From the NCBI RefSeq assembly GCF_000425725.1, contig NZ_KE384441.1, positions 1 through 34,889 of the forward strand: a DNA stretch of 34,889 bases, read 5' to 3'. Positions 16,616 through 25,169 of the stretch are shown one piece after another; position 1 is the first letter of the stretch; the number at the start of each line of letters is the position of its first letter. A program made the translations under genes and the position numbers. Below the pieces are notes generated by a model. That model was not told where the DNA came from. It did no database searches and was given only the letters and a program-made list of their open reading frames with translations. This DNA comes from Halomonas halocynthiae DSM 14573 (GTDB lineage Bacteria; Pseudomonadota; Gammaproteobacteria; Pseudomonadales; Halomonadaceae).

Positions 16616-16747
16616 CTGCCACCATTTACAGAATTTACAGAACAATCTTAGGATAGCTTTTCAAGTTCAGGTGTTTAGCCCTCATGTGAGTCAGTTGGGG
16701 TGGCAGTTGAAAGGAAGCTTTCCGGCCATGGTTTTATGGAGAGGCCC

Positions 16748-18136
16748 ATGTTTCAGAATCTGAGTGATCGCTTAGGGCAAACGCTCAAGTCGATCCGTGG
16801 CCAGGCGCGCCTGACCGAAGATAACGTCAAGGAAACCCTGCGTGAAGTGCGCCGGGCGCTACTGGAGGCTGATGTTGCCTTGCCGGTGGTCAAAGACTTT
16901 ATCGAGCGGGTGCGCGAGCGTGCCGTTGGTCAAGAAGTATCCAAAAGTCTTTCGCCAGGCCAGCAGTTCGTCAAGATCGTTCAACAAGAGCTTGAGGCGA
17001 TCATGGGTGAAGCCAATGAGGGGCTTACCCTCAAAGGTTCGCCTGCGGTAGTCCTGGTGGCTGGCTTGCAGGGTGCGGGTAAAACAACGTCTGTTGCTAA
17101 GTTGGCGCGCTATTTGCGCGAACGCGAGAAGAAAAAAGTATTGGTGGTGTCTGCTGATGTTTATCGTCCGGCGGCCATTGATCAGCTTGAAACGCTGGCT
17201 AAGGAAGTGAGTGTTGACTTCTTTCCATCGAGCAGTGACCAGAAGCCGGTAGATATTGCCCAAGCGGCGATTAAGCATGCCAAGATTCAGTTTCACGATG
17301 TGCTGTTGATCGATACGGCCGGTCGCCTTGCTATTGATGACGCCATGATGGCAGAAATTCAGGCGCTGAATGAGGCTGTTACGCCGTCTGAGACGCTGTT
17401 TGTTGTGGACTCCATGACCGGTCAGGACGCGGCTAATACGGCCAAGGCGTTTAACGAAGCGTTGCCGCTGACAGGCGTTGTTCTGACCAAGACGGACGGC
17501 GATGCGCGTGGTGGTGCGGCACTGTCGGTGCGATATATCACCGGCAAGCCAATTAAATTCATGGGTGTCGGCGAGAAGGTTGATGCGCTAGAGCCATTCC
17601 ACCCAGACCGTGTGGCGTCGCGGATTCTTGGCATGGGCGACATGTTGTCGCTGATCGAAGAAGCTGAGCGAACGGTTGATAAAAACCAGGCAGCAAAGCT
17701 TGCCAAAAAGGTCAAGAAAGGCGGTTTTGATCTTGAGGATTTCCGTGATCAGCTTCAGCAGCTCAAGAAAATGGGCGGCATGGGTGGCATGCTCAGCAAG
17801 CTTCCTGGAATGGGGCAAATGGCAGAAATGGCTCAAGGGCCCGGGCCAGAAAAAGAAATGGGTAAGCTCGAGGCGTTGATTAATTCAATGACGCTACATG
17901 AGCGCCGCCGCCCTGAGATTATTAATGGTTCGCGCAAGCGCCGCATTGCTGCTGGTGCAGGGCTCGAAATTCCTGATCTGAATCGTTTGCTCAAGCAGCA
18001 TAAGCAAATGCAAAAGATGATGAAGAAAGCGGGCAAGAAAGGGGGCATGCAAAACATGATGCGCGGTATGTCTGGCATGATGGGCGGGCGTGGTCCGGGA
18101 GGCCCTGGCGGCCCCGGCGGTTTTCCTGGGCGTTAA
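16748..18136 (+). CDS. ffh: Signal recognition particle protein Ffh
   Basis: Ffh is the SRP54 GTPase, which binds signal sequences emerging from the ribosome together with 4.5S RNA and delivers them to FtsY. It has 462 residues. An N domain (MFQNLSDRLGQTLKSIRG, LTEDNVKETLREVRRALLEADVALPVVKDF) precedes the G domain with G1 GLQGAGKTT (106-114), DVYRPAAIDQL, the G3 region LIDTAGR and the G4 region TKTDGDARGGAA. The methionine-rich M domain follows (about 320-440), and the end is a Gly/Pro-rich tail (GGPGGPGGFPGR). ATG 16748 matches the family start and has GGAGAGG just upstream; the frame opens further to 16700 without homology. It leads the rpsP-rimM-trmD-rplS cluster. Confidence 0.97.
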   Translation: MFQNLSDRLGQTLKSIRGQARLTEDNVKETLREVRRALLEADVALPVVKDFIERVRERAVGQEVSKSLSPGQQFVKIVQQELEAIMGEANEGLTLKGSPAVVLVAGLQGAGKTTSVAKLARYLREREKKKVLVVSADVYRPAAIDQLETLAKEVSVDFFPSSSDQKPVDIAQAAIKHAKIQFHDVLLIDTAGRLAIDDAMMAEIQALNEAVTPSETLFVVDSMTGQDAANTAKAFNEALPLTGVVLTKTDGDARGGAALSVRYITGKPIKFMGVGEKVDALEPFHPDRVASRILGMGDMLSLIEEAERTVDKNQAAKLAKKVKKGGFDLEDFRDQLQQLKKMGGMGGMLSKLPGMGQMAEMAQGPGPEKEMGKLEALINSMTLHERRRPEIINGSRKRRIAAGAGLEIPDLNRLLKQHKQMQKMMKKAGKKGGMQNMMRGMSGMMGGRGPGGPGGPGGFPGR

Positions 18137-18172
18137 TAGATGTTTTTCAAGCGCTCGGAATAATGAGGGTTA

Positions 18173-18197
18173 ACGGCGACAGTGAGTCAGTCGCCGT
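18173..18197 (+). terminator. Hairpin in the ffh-rpsP gap
   Basis: ACGGCGAC (18173-18180) pairs with GTCGCCGT (18190-18197) around a 9-nt loop, 36 nt after the ffh stop and about 200 nt before rpsP. No T-run follows, so it may be a weak terminator, an attenuator or an mRNA processing/stability element separating ffh from the ribosomal operon. Confidence 0.35.
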
Positions 18198-18393
18198 CAA
18201 AAGCTTCCCAACTCGGGAAGATTTCCGTAGAATGCTGCCTCCTCATGGCTAGCGTGGTCAATTATGCCCGTTTGCTGTGACCCAGTATTGCGATGGCGAG
18301 TCTTTTCGCCATCATGATCAACGGCCGCAAGCACTGTTCACACGCATTGTTTGTGGCGCAATATTTCAATCTCCAACGAAGGATAGTCAACGC

Positions 18394-18642
18394 ATGGTTA
18401 CCATTCGTCTGGCACGTGGTGGCGCCAAAAAGCGTCCCTTCTACCATCTGACTGTGACTGATTCACGCAAGTCACGTGATGGCCGTTTCATTGAGCGTCT
18501 GGGTTTCTTTAATCCGGTAGCTCGTGGTCAGGAAGAGCGCCTGCGCGTCGACCTCGATCGCATCACACATTGGCAGGCGCAGGGTGCTCAGCTCTCTGAC
18601 CGTGTCAGTGAACTGGTTAAAGAAGCACGCAAGCAAGCCTGA
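18394..18642 (+). CDS. rpsP: 30S ribosomal protein S16
   Basis: S16 is an 82-residue small-subunit protein needed for 30S assembly. The sequence [20 protein letters not shown], then [19 protein letters not shown], is the family signature. AAGGA lies about 10 nt before ATG 18394. It is first in the rpsP-rimM-trmD-rplS operon; the 257-nt gap after ffh suggests its own promoter, which I could not place with confidence. Confidence 0.97.
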   Translation: MVTIRLARGGAKKRPFYHLTVTDSRKSRDGRFIERLGFFNPVARGQEERLRVDLDRITHWQAQGAQLSDRVSELVKEARKQA

Positions 18643-18723
18643 TTGCAACGCCACTGATGTCTGGTGGTGCTGTCGAAAGCGCAGGTTGGCTTAAACAGTT
18701 TTACCAGAAATGGTTTTGCTAAG

Positions 18724-19284
18724 ATGAGTTTGCCAATGAGTCGTACTCAGAAGCCGGCAAGTGATGATTACGTCGTGTTGGGTAAGCTGACAAGCCCTTA
18801 CGGCGTGAAAGGCTGGATCAAGGTGTACTCTTACACCAGCCCCATGCAGGGCGTGCTGGATTATGATGCCTGGATGCTACGCCATAACGGCAAGTTGCGC
18901 AGCTGCCGGCTTGTTCAGGGCCGTGTGCATGGCAAAGGGTTGGTGGCGCTGCTAGATGGCGTGGAAGGGCGCGAGCAGGCTGAGGCGCTGGCGGGTGCAG
19001 AAATTTTGCTGCCCAAGTCTGAGCTGCCTGAGCTTGAGGATGCCGATGATTTTTACTGGCATCAGCTCATCGGCCTGAAGGTAGTGACGCTTGACGGTGT
19101 CGCGCTGGGCCATGTCGATAACCTCTTTGAAACGGGCGCCAATGACGTGCTGGTGGTAAAGGGGAAGGCGCAGCAGGAAGACACGCCTCGCGAACGTTTG
19201 TTGCCTTATTTGTATGGCGACGTTGTTCGTGACGTTGACCTTGAATCTGGTGTTATGACGGTTGACTGGGATCCCGAGTTTTGA
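18724..19284 (+). CDS. rimM: Ribosome maturation factor RimM
   Basis: RimM assists maturation of the 30S head and binds S19. The roughly 186-residue protein has the N-terminal barrel domain ([25 protein letters not shown]) and the C-terminal PRC-barrel ([18 protein letters not shown] to [28 protein letters not shown]). The open frame reaches back to 18664, but homology begins near residue 12 of the chosen start. ATG 18724 and ATG 18736 are both possible and neither has a strong ribosome site. The stop codon overlaps the TTG start of trmD (TTGA), indicating coupling. Confidence 0.93.
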   Translation: MSLPMSRTQKPASDDYVVLGKLTSPYGVKGWIKVYSYTSPMQGVLDYDAWMLRHNGKLRSCRLVQGRVHGKGLVALLDGVEGREQAEALAGAEILLPKSELPELEDADDFYWHQLIGLKVVTLDGVALGHVDNLFETGANDVLVVKGKAQQEDTPRERLLPYLYGDVVRDVDLESGVMTVDWDPEF

Positions 19285-20099
19285 CTTCGGTTAGCTCGCC
19301 AGACGCGTCGGCAAAACAGCCAGTGACATCATCATTATGGGTCGGTGTTGTATCGCTGTTTCCCGAAATGTTTGATGCGTTGACGCATCAAGGTGTCACG
19401 GGAAGGGCGGCAGAGCGTGGTCAGTTGTTGCTGGAGTTTTGGAACCCCAGAGATTACGCAACAGACCGGCATCGGACCGTGGATGATCGCCCTTATGGCG
19501 GTGGTCCAGGAATGTTGATGAAAGTCGATACATTGCGTTCGGCAATTCATGATGCACGGCAACGGGCGCAACAGGTGAGTGGAGAGCGGCCCTGGGTGAT
19601 TTATCTTTCACCGCAAGGGCGCAGGCTGGATCAGCAGCGAGTGCAAGAGCTGGTTGCAGGGCCTCCATTGATTGTTGTGGCTGGGCGCTATGAAGGCATC
19701 GATGAGCGAGTCGTTGACGCAGATATCGACGAAGAGTGTTCCATTGGCGACTATGTGCTGAGCGGTGGTGAATTGCCAGCCATGGTGTTGATAGACGCAG
19801 CAACACGGTTGGTTCCTGGGGTGCTAGGCCATCAGGATTCAGCGACTGAAGACTCCTTTAATGATGGGCTGCTGGACTGCCCGCATTACACGCGGCCTGA
19901 GGAGGTCGACGGTCGTCATGTGCCGAATGTCTTGCTCAGCGGTCATCATGGCGAAATTCGCCGTTGGCGACTTAAGCAGTCGCTGGGCCGTACTTGGCAA
20001 CGTCGTCCCGATTTATTAGCAGGGCGGGCGTTAACCAAAGAGCAGCAGGCGCTACTCGCAGAGTTTATAGAGGAAGAAGACGCCTTGACTGTCAGCTAG
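19281..20099 (+). CDS. trmD: tRNA (guanine(37)-N1)-methyltransferase TrmD
   Basis: TrmD methylates G37 next to the anticodon using S-adenosylmethionine, preventing +1 frameshifting. It is a knotted SPOUT dimer. Its 272 residues include [46 protein letters not shown], the binding-site segment [15 protein letters not shown], the knot motif [20 protein letters not shown], and the C-terminal HYTRPEE and [16 protein letters not shown]. The start is a TTG overlapping the rimM stop. It gives about 19 extra residues before the conserved [13 protein letters not shown]; a GTG at 19323 is an alternative start but lacks a ribosome site. Confidence 0.96.
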   Translation: MTSVSSPDASAKQPVTSSLWVGVVSLFPEMFDALTHQGVTGRAAERGQLLLEFWNPRDYATDRHRTVDDRPYGGGPGMLMKVDTLRSAIHDARQRAQQVSGERPWVIYLSPQGRRLDQQRVQELVAGPPLIVVAGRYEGIDERVVDADIDEECSIGDYVLSGGELPAMVLIDAATRLVPGVLGHQDSATEDSFNDGLLDCPHYTRPEEVDGRHVPNVLLSGHHGEIRRWRLKQSLGRTWQRRPDLLAGRALTKEQQALLAEFIEEEDALTVS

Positions 20100-20262
20100 T
20101 AAGGGCGGAGGTGCAGAAGGCGGTGCCATTAGGCTCGGGTTCTGTGTCACAAACTGGCTCCCGCGCGCTTGAGCGCAGGGATCACGGAATATCGCTGACG
20201 TTATCGAGCCATATGTTCGGGCGCAGGTTGATATTTCAGCTAAATTTTTAAGGAGTGATGTT

Positions 20263-20619
20263 ATGAGTGGTAAGAACAAAGTGATCCAGGCGCTCGAAGC
20301 CGAGCAGATGAGCAAAGAAATTCCGACGTTTTCTCCCGGTGACACGGTTGTTGTCCAGGTTAAAGTTAAGGAAGGCACTCGCGAGCGTCTGCAGGCGTTT
20401 GAAGGCGTGGTTATTGGCAAGCGTAATCGTGGCCTGAACTCTGCTTTCACTGTGCGTAAGATCTCTCACGGTGTTGGTGTTGAGCGTACTTTCCAGACGT
20501 ATAGCCCGCAGGTCGACTCCATCAGCGTTAAGCGTCGCGGTGATGTTCGCCAGGCCAAGCTGTACTACCTCCGTGAGCGTAGTGGTAAGTCTGCACGTAT
20601 CAAGGAAAAGCTGTCCTGA
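20263..20619 (+). CDS. rplS: 50S ribosomal protein L19
   Basis: L19 is a 118-residue protein at the 30S-50S interface. The sequence [44 protein letters not shown] and the later [13 protein letters not shown] and [27 protein letters not shown] match the family throughout. AAGGAG (20250-20255) lies 7 nt before ATG 20263. It is separated from trmD by 163 nt and is the last gene before a strong terminator. Confidence 0.97.
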   Translation: MSGKNKVIQALEAEQMSKEIPTFSPGDTVVVQVKVKEGTRERLQAFEGVVIGKRNRGLNSAFTVRKISHGVGVERTFQTYSPQVDSISVKRRGDVRQAKLYYLRERSGKSARIKEKLS

Positions 20620-20671
20620 GGCAAGCTGCCTCTGGGCAAGGGTGAATGCGCTTGAGGCGCATTTGCCAGCC

Positions 20672-20707
20672 AAACCCCGTCTTCGCCATTGCGAGGCGGG
20701 GTTTTTG
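20672..20707 (+). terminator. Rho-independent terminator of the rpsP-rplS operon
   Basis: AAACCCCG (20672-20679) pairs with CGGGGTTT (20697-20704), with an inner TCGC / GCGA stem and loop CATT. The 3' arm runs into TTTTT. It lies 52 nt after rplS and ends about 33 nt before the xerD start, so the xerD promoter must be inside or very near it. Confidence 0.9.
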
Positions 20708-20739
20708 TCTATTGGGATACCCGTGTGGAGCCGGTAATC

Positions 20740-21636
20740 ATGGTGCATGATTCCCAGACACTGCTCGATGAATTTCTCGACACTCAGTGGCTTGAGCAAG
20801 GCGCTAGTGACAATACACTGGCGGCTTACCGACGTGATCTTATGGCATGGTGTCAGTACCTTGATGAATGCGCCGAGACGTTGCTTGCGCCCGGAGCGAT
20901 GACGCTGATGAACTGGCTTGATAAGCGCCGTGAAGCGGGCTATCAACTGCGTAGCAATGCGCGGCTGCTTTCTAGCTTGCGAGGGTTCTATCGTTGGGCG
21001 CTGCTTGAAGGGTATCTGGAGCATGATCCCATTGCTGATGTTAAGCTGCCGCGTGTTCGCTCTTCCTTGCCAGACACTCTAGAAGAAGACGAGGTGGAGA
21101 GACTGCTGGCGGCCCCCGATCTTTCGACCGATTTGGGAGTGCGAGATCGCGCCATGCTGGAAGTGCTGTACGGTGCGGGCCTGCGTGTTTCTGAGTTGGT
21201 CGGGCTGACTACCGACGCCCTTAACCTTCGCCAAGGGGTTGTTCGGGTCCACGGTAAAGGGGGCAAAGAGCGGCTGGTGCCGTTAGGCGAAGAGGCGGTG
21301 TACTGGCTGGAACACTATATGCGGCATAGTCGAGCCGCGCTGATGAGCGACAGGAATCGGCCGGCGCTTTTTCCTGGTCGTCATGATGCCTGTATGACGC
21401 GCCAAACATTCTGGTATCGAATTAAAGCGCACGCATTGGCAGCCAATATTCAGCGTTCTTTGTCACCGCATACGCTCAGGCATGCTTTTGCGACACACCT
21501 GCTGAACCATGGTGCTAACCTGCGTGTCGTACAGATGCTACTGGGGCATAGTGACCTGTCAACTACCCAGATTTATACCCACGTTGCACAGGCCCGGCTT
21601 GAGGCCTTGCATGCTGACCACCACCCAAGAGGTTGA
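20740..21636 (+). CDS. xerD: Site-specific tyrosine recombinase XerD
   Basis: XerD acts with XerC at dif to resolve chromosome dimers. From ATG 20740 the protein has 298 residues, the same as in E. coli. The N-terminal SAM-like core-binding domain (6-95) includes GASDNTLAAYRRDL. The catalytic residues are visible as Arg149 (GAGLRVSEL), Lys173 (HGKGGKERLVPLG), His244 and Arg247 (SPHTLRHAFATHLL), His270 (LLGHSDLSTTQIY) and the nucleophile Tyr279. GGAG lies 9 nt before this ATG; the frame is open further upstream but there it runs through the rplS terminator. Only 3 nt separate it from dsbC. Confidence 0.95.
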   Translation: MVHDSQTLLDEFLDTQWLEQGASDNTLAAYRRDLMAWCQYLDECAETLLAPGAMTLMNWLDKRREAGYQLRSNARLLSSLRGFYRWALLEGYLEHDPIADVKLPRVRSSLPDTLEEDEVERLLAAPDLSTDLGVRDRAMLEVLYGAGLRVSELVGLTTDALNLRQGVVRVHGKGGKERLVPLGEEAVYWLEHYMRHSRAALMSDRNRPALFPGRHDACMTRQTFWYRIKAHALAANIQRSLSPHTLRHAFATHLLNHGANLRVVQMLLGHSDLSTTQIYTHVAQARLEALHADHHPRG

Positions 21637-21639
21637 ATA

Positions 21640-22395
21640 ATGAGCCTGATAGTTCGTAGTGCAGCACTCAGTCTGCTTTCTGCTGTACTGGCTTTGCCCT
21701 TTACCGTTTCTGCCAGCTCCGACATTAGCCCCGAAGAAAGTCTGGCAGACTCGCTAACCATTGGAGGACAAAGCCTGCCGGTTGAAGACGTGCATAAAGC
21801 GCCAATTGAAGGGTTGTTTGAGGTGCGGCTGGAAAGCGGTGAAACCTTTTATACGACGGATGAAGGTCGGTATTTATTAGTGGGCGATCTGTTTGAAAAT
21901 ACAGACGAGGGCATGATTAATCTGACCGAACAGAAGCGTAATGACGCGCGCGCTCAGCGCTTGGCTGACGTCGGAGACGACCAGCGTGTTATTTTCCGAG
22001 GTATTGATGAACCTAAGGCCAAGGTGACCATCTTTACTGATACCACCTGTCCTTACTGTACCAAGCTGCATGAAGAAGTGCCCCAGCTGAATGAAATGGG
22101 CATTCAGGTTGACTACCTCGCTTTTCCTCGCGGTGGAATGCAGTCGCAAGGGGCGCGTGAAATGCAGCAGATTTGGTGTGCTGACAATACCAGTGAGGCG
22201 ATGTCTGTCATTCAGCGAGGCGATACGCTGGATGGTGATGCAAGCTGCGACAATCCGGTCGAAGAGCAGTATCATTTGGGCATAGAATTAGGCGTTAGTG
22301 GCACGCCAGCGATTGTTCTGCCTAATGGGCAGATGGTGCCCGGCTATATACCAGCAGAGCGGCTGGCTGGCATGCTCCAACTTGACGCTGACTAA
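21640..22395 (+). CDS. dsbC: Thiol:disulfide interchange protein DsbC
   Basis: DsbC is a periplasmic disulfide isomerase that reshuffles wrong disulfides and is kept reduced by DsbD. The 251-residue precursor has a signal peptide (about 1-25, ending VSAS), an N-terminal dimerisation domain (to about 85), a linker helix and a thioredoxin-like domain. The redox motif CPYC (137-140) lies in VTIFTDTTCPYCTKLHEE, the cis-Pro loop is GTPAI (221-225), and a second Cys pair (180 and 203) is probably structural. The xerD-dsbC pairing is common in gammaproteobacteria. Confidence 0.95.
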   Translation: MSLIVRSAALSLLSAVLALPFTVSASSDISPEESLADSLTIGGQSLPVEDVHKAPIEGLFEVRLESGETFYTTDEGRYLLVGDLFENTDEGMINLTEQKRNDARAQRLADVGDDQRVIFRGIDEPKAKVTIFTDTTCPYCTKLHEEVPQLNEMGIQVDYLAFPRGGMQSQGAREMQQIWCADNTSEAMSVIQRGDTLDGDASCDNPVEEQYHLGIELGVSGTPAIVLPNGQMVPGYIPAERLAGMLQLDAD

Positions 22396-22434
22396 CTGCA
22401 GTATCACAACTGCCATGCAACAGGGGATAGAACA

Positions 22435-23751
22435 TTGAAACCGGTAAGAGTAGGAATCTGTGGCTTGGGTACCGTCGGTGGCGGCACGTTCAATGTGCTG
22501 ACGCGCAATGCTGATGAGATTACCCGCCGTGCGGGACGGCCTATTGTCATCGAGCAGGTGGCGTATCGCACACCCAACCCTGCGTGTGATATTACCGGGA
22601 TACACTCCACCCAAGATATTTTTGCGGTGGCGACTAACCCCAGCGTTGACGTGGTGGTTGAGCTGATTGGCGGTTATGAAACGGCCTATGAGCTGGTCAT
22701 GGCTGCCATTGAGAATGGTAAGCATGTGGTCACGGCCAACAAAGCGCTGATCGCCGTACATGGCAACGAAATATTTCAGGCCGCTCATGATAAAGGCGTG
22801 ATTGTCGCGTTCGAGGCAGCCGTTGCTGGTGGTATTCCGATTATTAAGGCATTGCGTGAGGGGCTGGGAGCTAACCGTATCGAGTGGCTGGCTGGCATCA
22901 TTAATGGCACGGGCAACTTCATCTTGACCCACATGCGTGATGAAGGGCGTGCCTTCGAAGATGTGTTGGCCGAGGCACAGGCGCTTGGGTATGCCGAAGC
23001 TGATCCGACGTTTGATGTTGAAGGCATTGATGCCGCTCACAAGCTGACCATTCTGGCGTCGATTGCCTACGGAGTCCCGCTACAGTTTGACAAAGCCTAT
23101 ACCGAAGGTATTGCCAAAATTACTGCTGAGGACGTAGAGCAGGCCGATAACCTAGGCTACATCATCAAGCATTTGGGTATTTCCAAGCGTACAGAGGATG
23201 GCCTTGAGTTGCGTGTTCACCCCACGCTGATACCTAAAGAACGCTTACTGGCGAATGTACATGGTGTGAAAAACGCCATTGCTGTGATGGGCGATGCGGT
23301 TGGCCCAACACTGTATTACGGCGCTGGCGCTGGTGCTGAGCCAACTGCGTCGGCGATTATTGCTGATCTGCTGGACGTGGCGCGTAACATCAATACAGAC
23401 CATCACTATCGCGTGCCTTACTTGGCATTCAGTGGCGTGGGTGAAGGCACCGACCAGCCAGTTATCCTGAATATGGAAGATATCACCACTGCCTATTACC
23501 TGAGGTTGCTGGCGGTGGATCGTCCAGGCGTTCTGGCCAGAGTAGCAACGACATTGGCTGAGGAAGGCATTTCTATTGAGGCGCTGATCCAGAAAGACTC
23601 CACCGAAGGTGAGCTGGTGCCGATCATTCTGATGACACATCGCACGCGCGAAAAGAACATGAATGAAGCGATCCGGCGCATCGAAGCCATGGTCGATATT
23701 GCTGGCGATGTTACACGTATTCGAGTCGAGTCTCTGGACGAGCAGGAATAA
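22435..23751 (+). CDS. hom: Homoserine dehydrogenase
   Basis: Hom reduces aspartate semialdehyde to homoserine, leading to threonine and methionine. The monofunctional protein of 438 residues has an N-terminal NAD(P)-binding motif (GICGLGTVGGGTFNVL), VVTANKALIAVHG, the catalytic region GGIPIIKALREGLGANRIEWLAGIINGTGN, and EADPTFDVEGIDAAHKL. A C-terminal ACT domain (about 350-430, YLRLLAVDRPGVLARVATTLAEEGISIEALIQ) is the usual site for threonine feedback. The start is TTG 22435 with AGGGGAT upstream. thrC follows after 3 nt, forming a threonine operon separate from aspartokinase. Confidence 0.96.
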   Translation: MKPVRVGICGLGTVGGGTFNVLTRNADEITRRAGRPIVIEQVAYRTPNPACDITGIHSTQDIFAVATNPSVDVVVELIGGYETAYELVMAAIENGKHVVTANKALIAVHGNEIFQAAHDKGVIVAFEAAVAGGIPIIKALREGLGANRIEWLAGIINGTGNFILTHMRDEGRAFEDVLAEAQALGYAEADPTFDVEGIDAAHKLTILASIAYGVPLQFDKAYTEGIAKITAEDVEQADNLGYIIKHLGISKRTEDGLELRVHPTLIPKERLLANVHGVKNAIAVMGDAVGPTLYYGAGAGAEPTASAIIADLLDVARNINTDHHYRVPYLAFSGVGEGTDQPVILNMEDITTAYYLRLLAVDRPGVLARVATTLAEEGISIEALIQKDSTEGELVPIILMTHRTREKNMNEAIRRIEAMVDIAGDVTRIRVESLDEQE

Positions 23752-23754
23752 ATC

Positions 23755-25143
23755 ATGCGCTATATCAGCACTCGCGGGAATGCGCCCGTACTGAGTTTTG
23801 AAGAGGTCGTGCTTACTGGCATGGCGAATGACGGTGGCCTTTATGTGCCGGAAAGCGTGCCTCAACTGTCTGCTGACGATCTCAGCGAGATGGCTGGGCT
23901 GTCTTATGCCGAAATTGCGTTTCGGGTGATGAAGCCTTATGTGGGTGGCGAAATCGATGATGAGACCTTTCGTGGCCTAGTGAAAGAGGCTTACGCCACC
24001 TTCAGCCATGAAGCGGTAGTGCCATTAAATCAGCTGGACAGTAACCACTTTCTGCTTGAGTTGTTCCATGGTCCGACACTGGCTTTCAAAGATATCGCCC
24101 TACAGTTGCTAGGGCGGATCCTCGATCATTTCCTCAGTAAGCGCGGTGAGCGTGCGGTTATTATGGGTGCCACCTCGGGTGATACCGGCTCGGCTGCCAT
24201 TGAAGGTTGCCGCCATTGCGATAACCTCGATATTTTTATTTTGCATCCACACAATCGTGTGTCTGAGGTGCAGCGTCGCCAAATGACCACGGTATTGGCG
24301 GACAATGTCTTCAATATCGCCATTGAAGGCAATTTTGATGATGCCCAGGCGATGGTCAAAGCCAGCTTTGCTGACCAGCGTTTCCTGAATGGAACACGGC
24401 TGGTGGCGGTGAACTCGATCAACTGGGCGCGCATCATGGCTCAGATTGTTTACTACGTGGCATCAGCTGTTGCGCTGGGTGCGCCGCATCGTAAGGTGAG
24501 TTTCTGTGTGCCATCCGCCAATTTTGGTAACGTTTTTGCTGGCTTTATGGCCTACCGTATGGGGCTGCCGGTTGAGCGCTTCATCATTGCCACCAACGAT
24601 AACGATATTTTGCACCGCACCCTAGCCAGTAATGATTTCTCTAAGCATGAGTTGGTGGCGACACTGGCACCATCCATGGATATTGTTGTGTCGTCCAACT
24701 TTGAGCGCTTGCTGTTTGAGGCTTATGAGCGAGACGGTGAGGCAGTCAGTGCGCTGATGGAACGCTTCCAACAAGAGCCCGCTGCATTAGCCGATGCGCC
24801 GTTGGCCAAGTTACGCAAGATGTTCGTTAGCCATAGCGTGGATGACAGCACTATTCTGGAGGCCATCCGCGAAGCGCATTACCACACCCAAGAAATTCTG
24901 GACCCGCATACCGCGACGGGTTATCGCTCTGCCCAAGAGCAGCGCGGCAACAAGGCGGTACCGATGATAACCCTCTCGACTGCGCACCCAGCCAAGTTCG
25001 CCGAAGCAGTGGTCAAGGCCGGTTTCCCTGGCGTGCCCCTGCCGCCGCACATGGAAGACTTGTTGGAGCGTGAAGAGCGCTATACCGTGCTGCCTGCTGA
25101 GCTTGAAGCCGTTCAGGCATTTGTGGCTGAGCAGCGTCGCTGA
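23755..25143 (+). CDS. thrC: Threonine synthase
   Basis: ThrC converts O-phosphohomoserine to threonine using PLP. It has 462 residues and belongs to the long, E. coli-like class. The sequence starts MRYISTRGNAP, and the PLP-binding Lys is in ELFHGPTLAFKDIALQLLGR. MGATSGDTGSAAIEG forms the phosphate-binding loop. Later conserved stretches are VNSINWARIMAQIVYYV and CVPSANFGNVFAGFMAYRMGLPV. It lies 3 nt after hom and 26 nt before recJ, so all three may share a transcript. Confidence 0.96.
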   Translation: MRYISTRGNAPVLSFEEVVLTGMANDGGLYVPESVPQLSADDLSEMAGLSYAEIAFRVMKPYVGGEIDDETFRGLVKEAYATFSHEAVVPLNQLDSNHFLLELFHGPTLAFKDIALQLLGRILDHFLSKRGERAVIMGATSGDTGSAAIEGCRHCDNLDIFILHPHNRVSEVQRRQMTTVLADNVFNIAIEGNFDDAQAMVKASFADQRFLNGTRLVAVNSINWARIMAQIVYYVASAVALGAPHRKVSFCVPSANFGNVFAGFMAYRMGLPVERFIIATNDNDILHRTLASNDFSKHELVATLAPSMDIVVSSNFERLLFEAYERDGEAVSALMERFQQEPAALADAPLAKLRKMFVSHSVDDSTILEAIREAHYHTQEILDPHTATGYRSAQEQRGNKAVPMITLSTAHPAKFAEAVVKAGFPGVPLPPHMEDLLEREERYTVLPAELEAVQAFVAEQRR

Positions 25144-25169
25144 GTGTCTGAACGTTTGATGGGGAATGC

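Noticed and set aside
20248..21024. Long minus-strand open frame across rplS and xerD
   Set aside because: It runs antisense to two firmly identified genes and crosses the rplS terminator; its sequence shows no known domain.
22288..23040. 250-codon minus-strand open frame opposite hom
   Set aside because: It is a shadow of the high-GC hom coding frame with no start signal or recognisable family.
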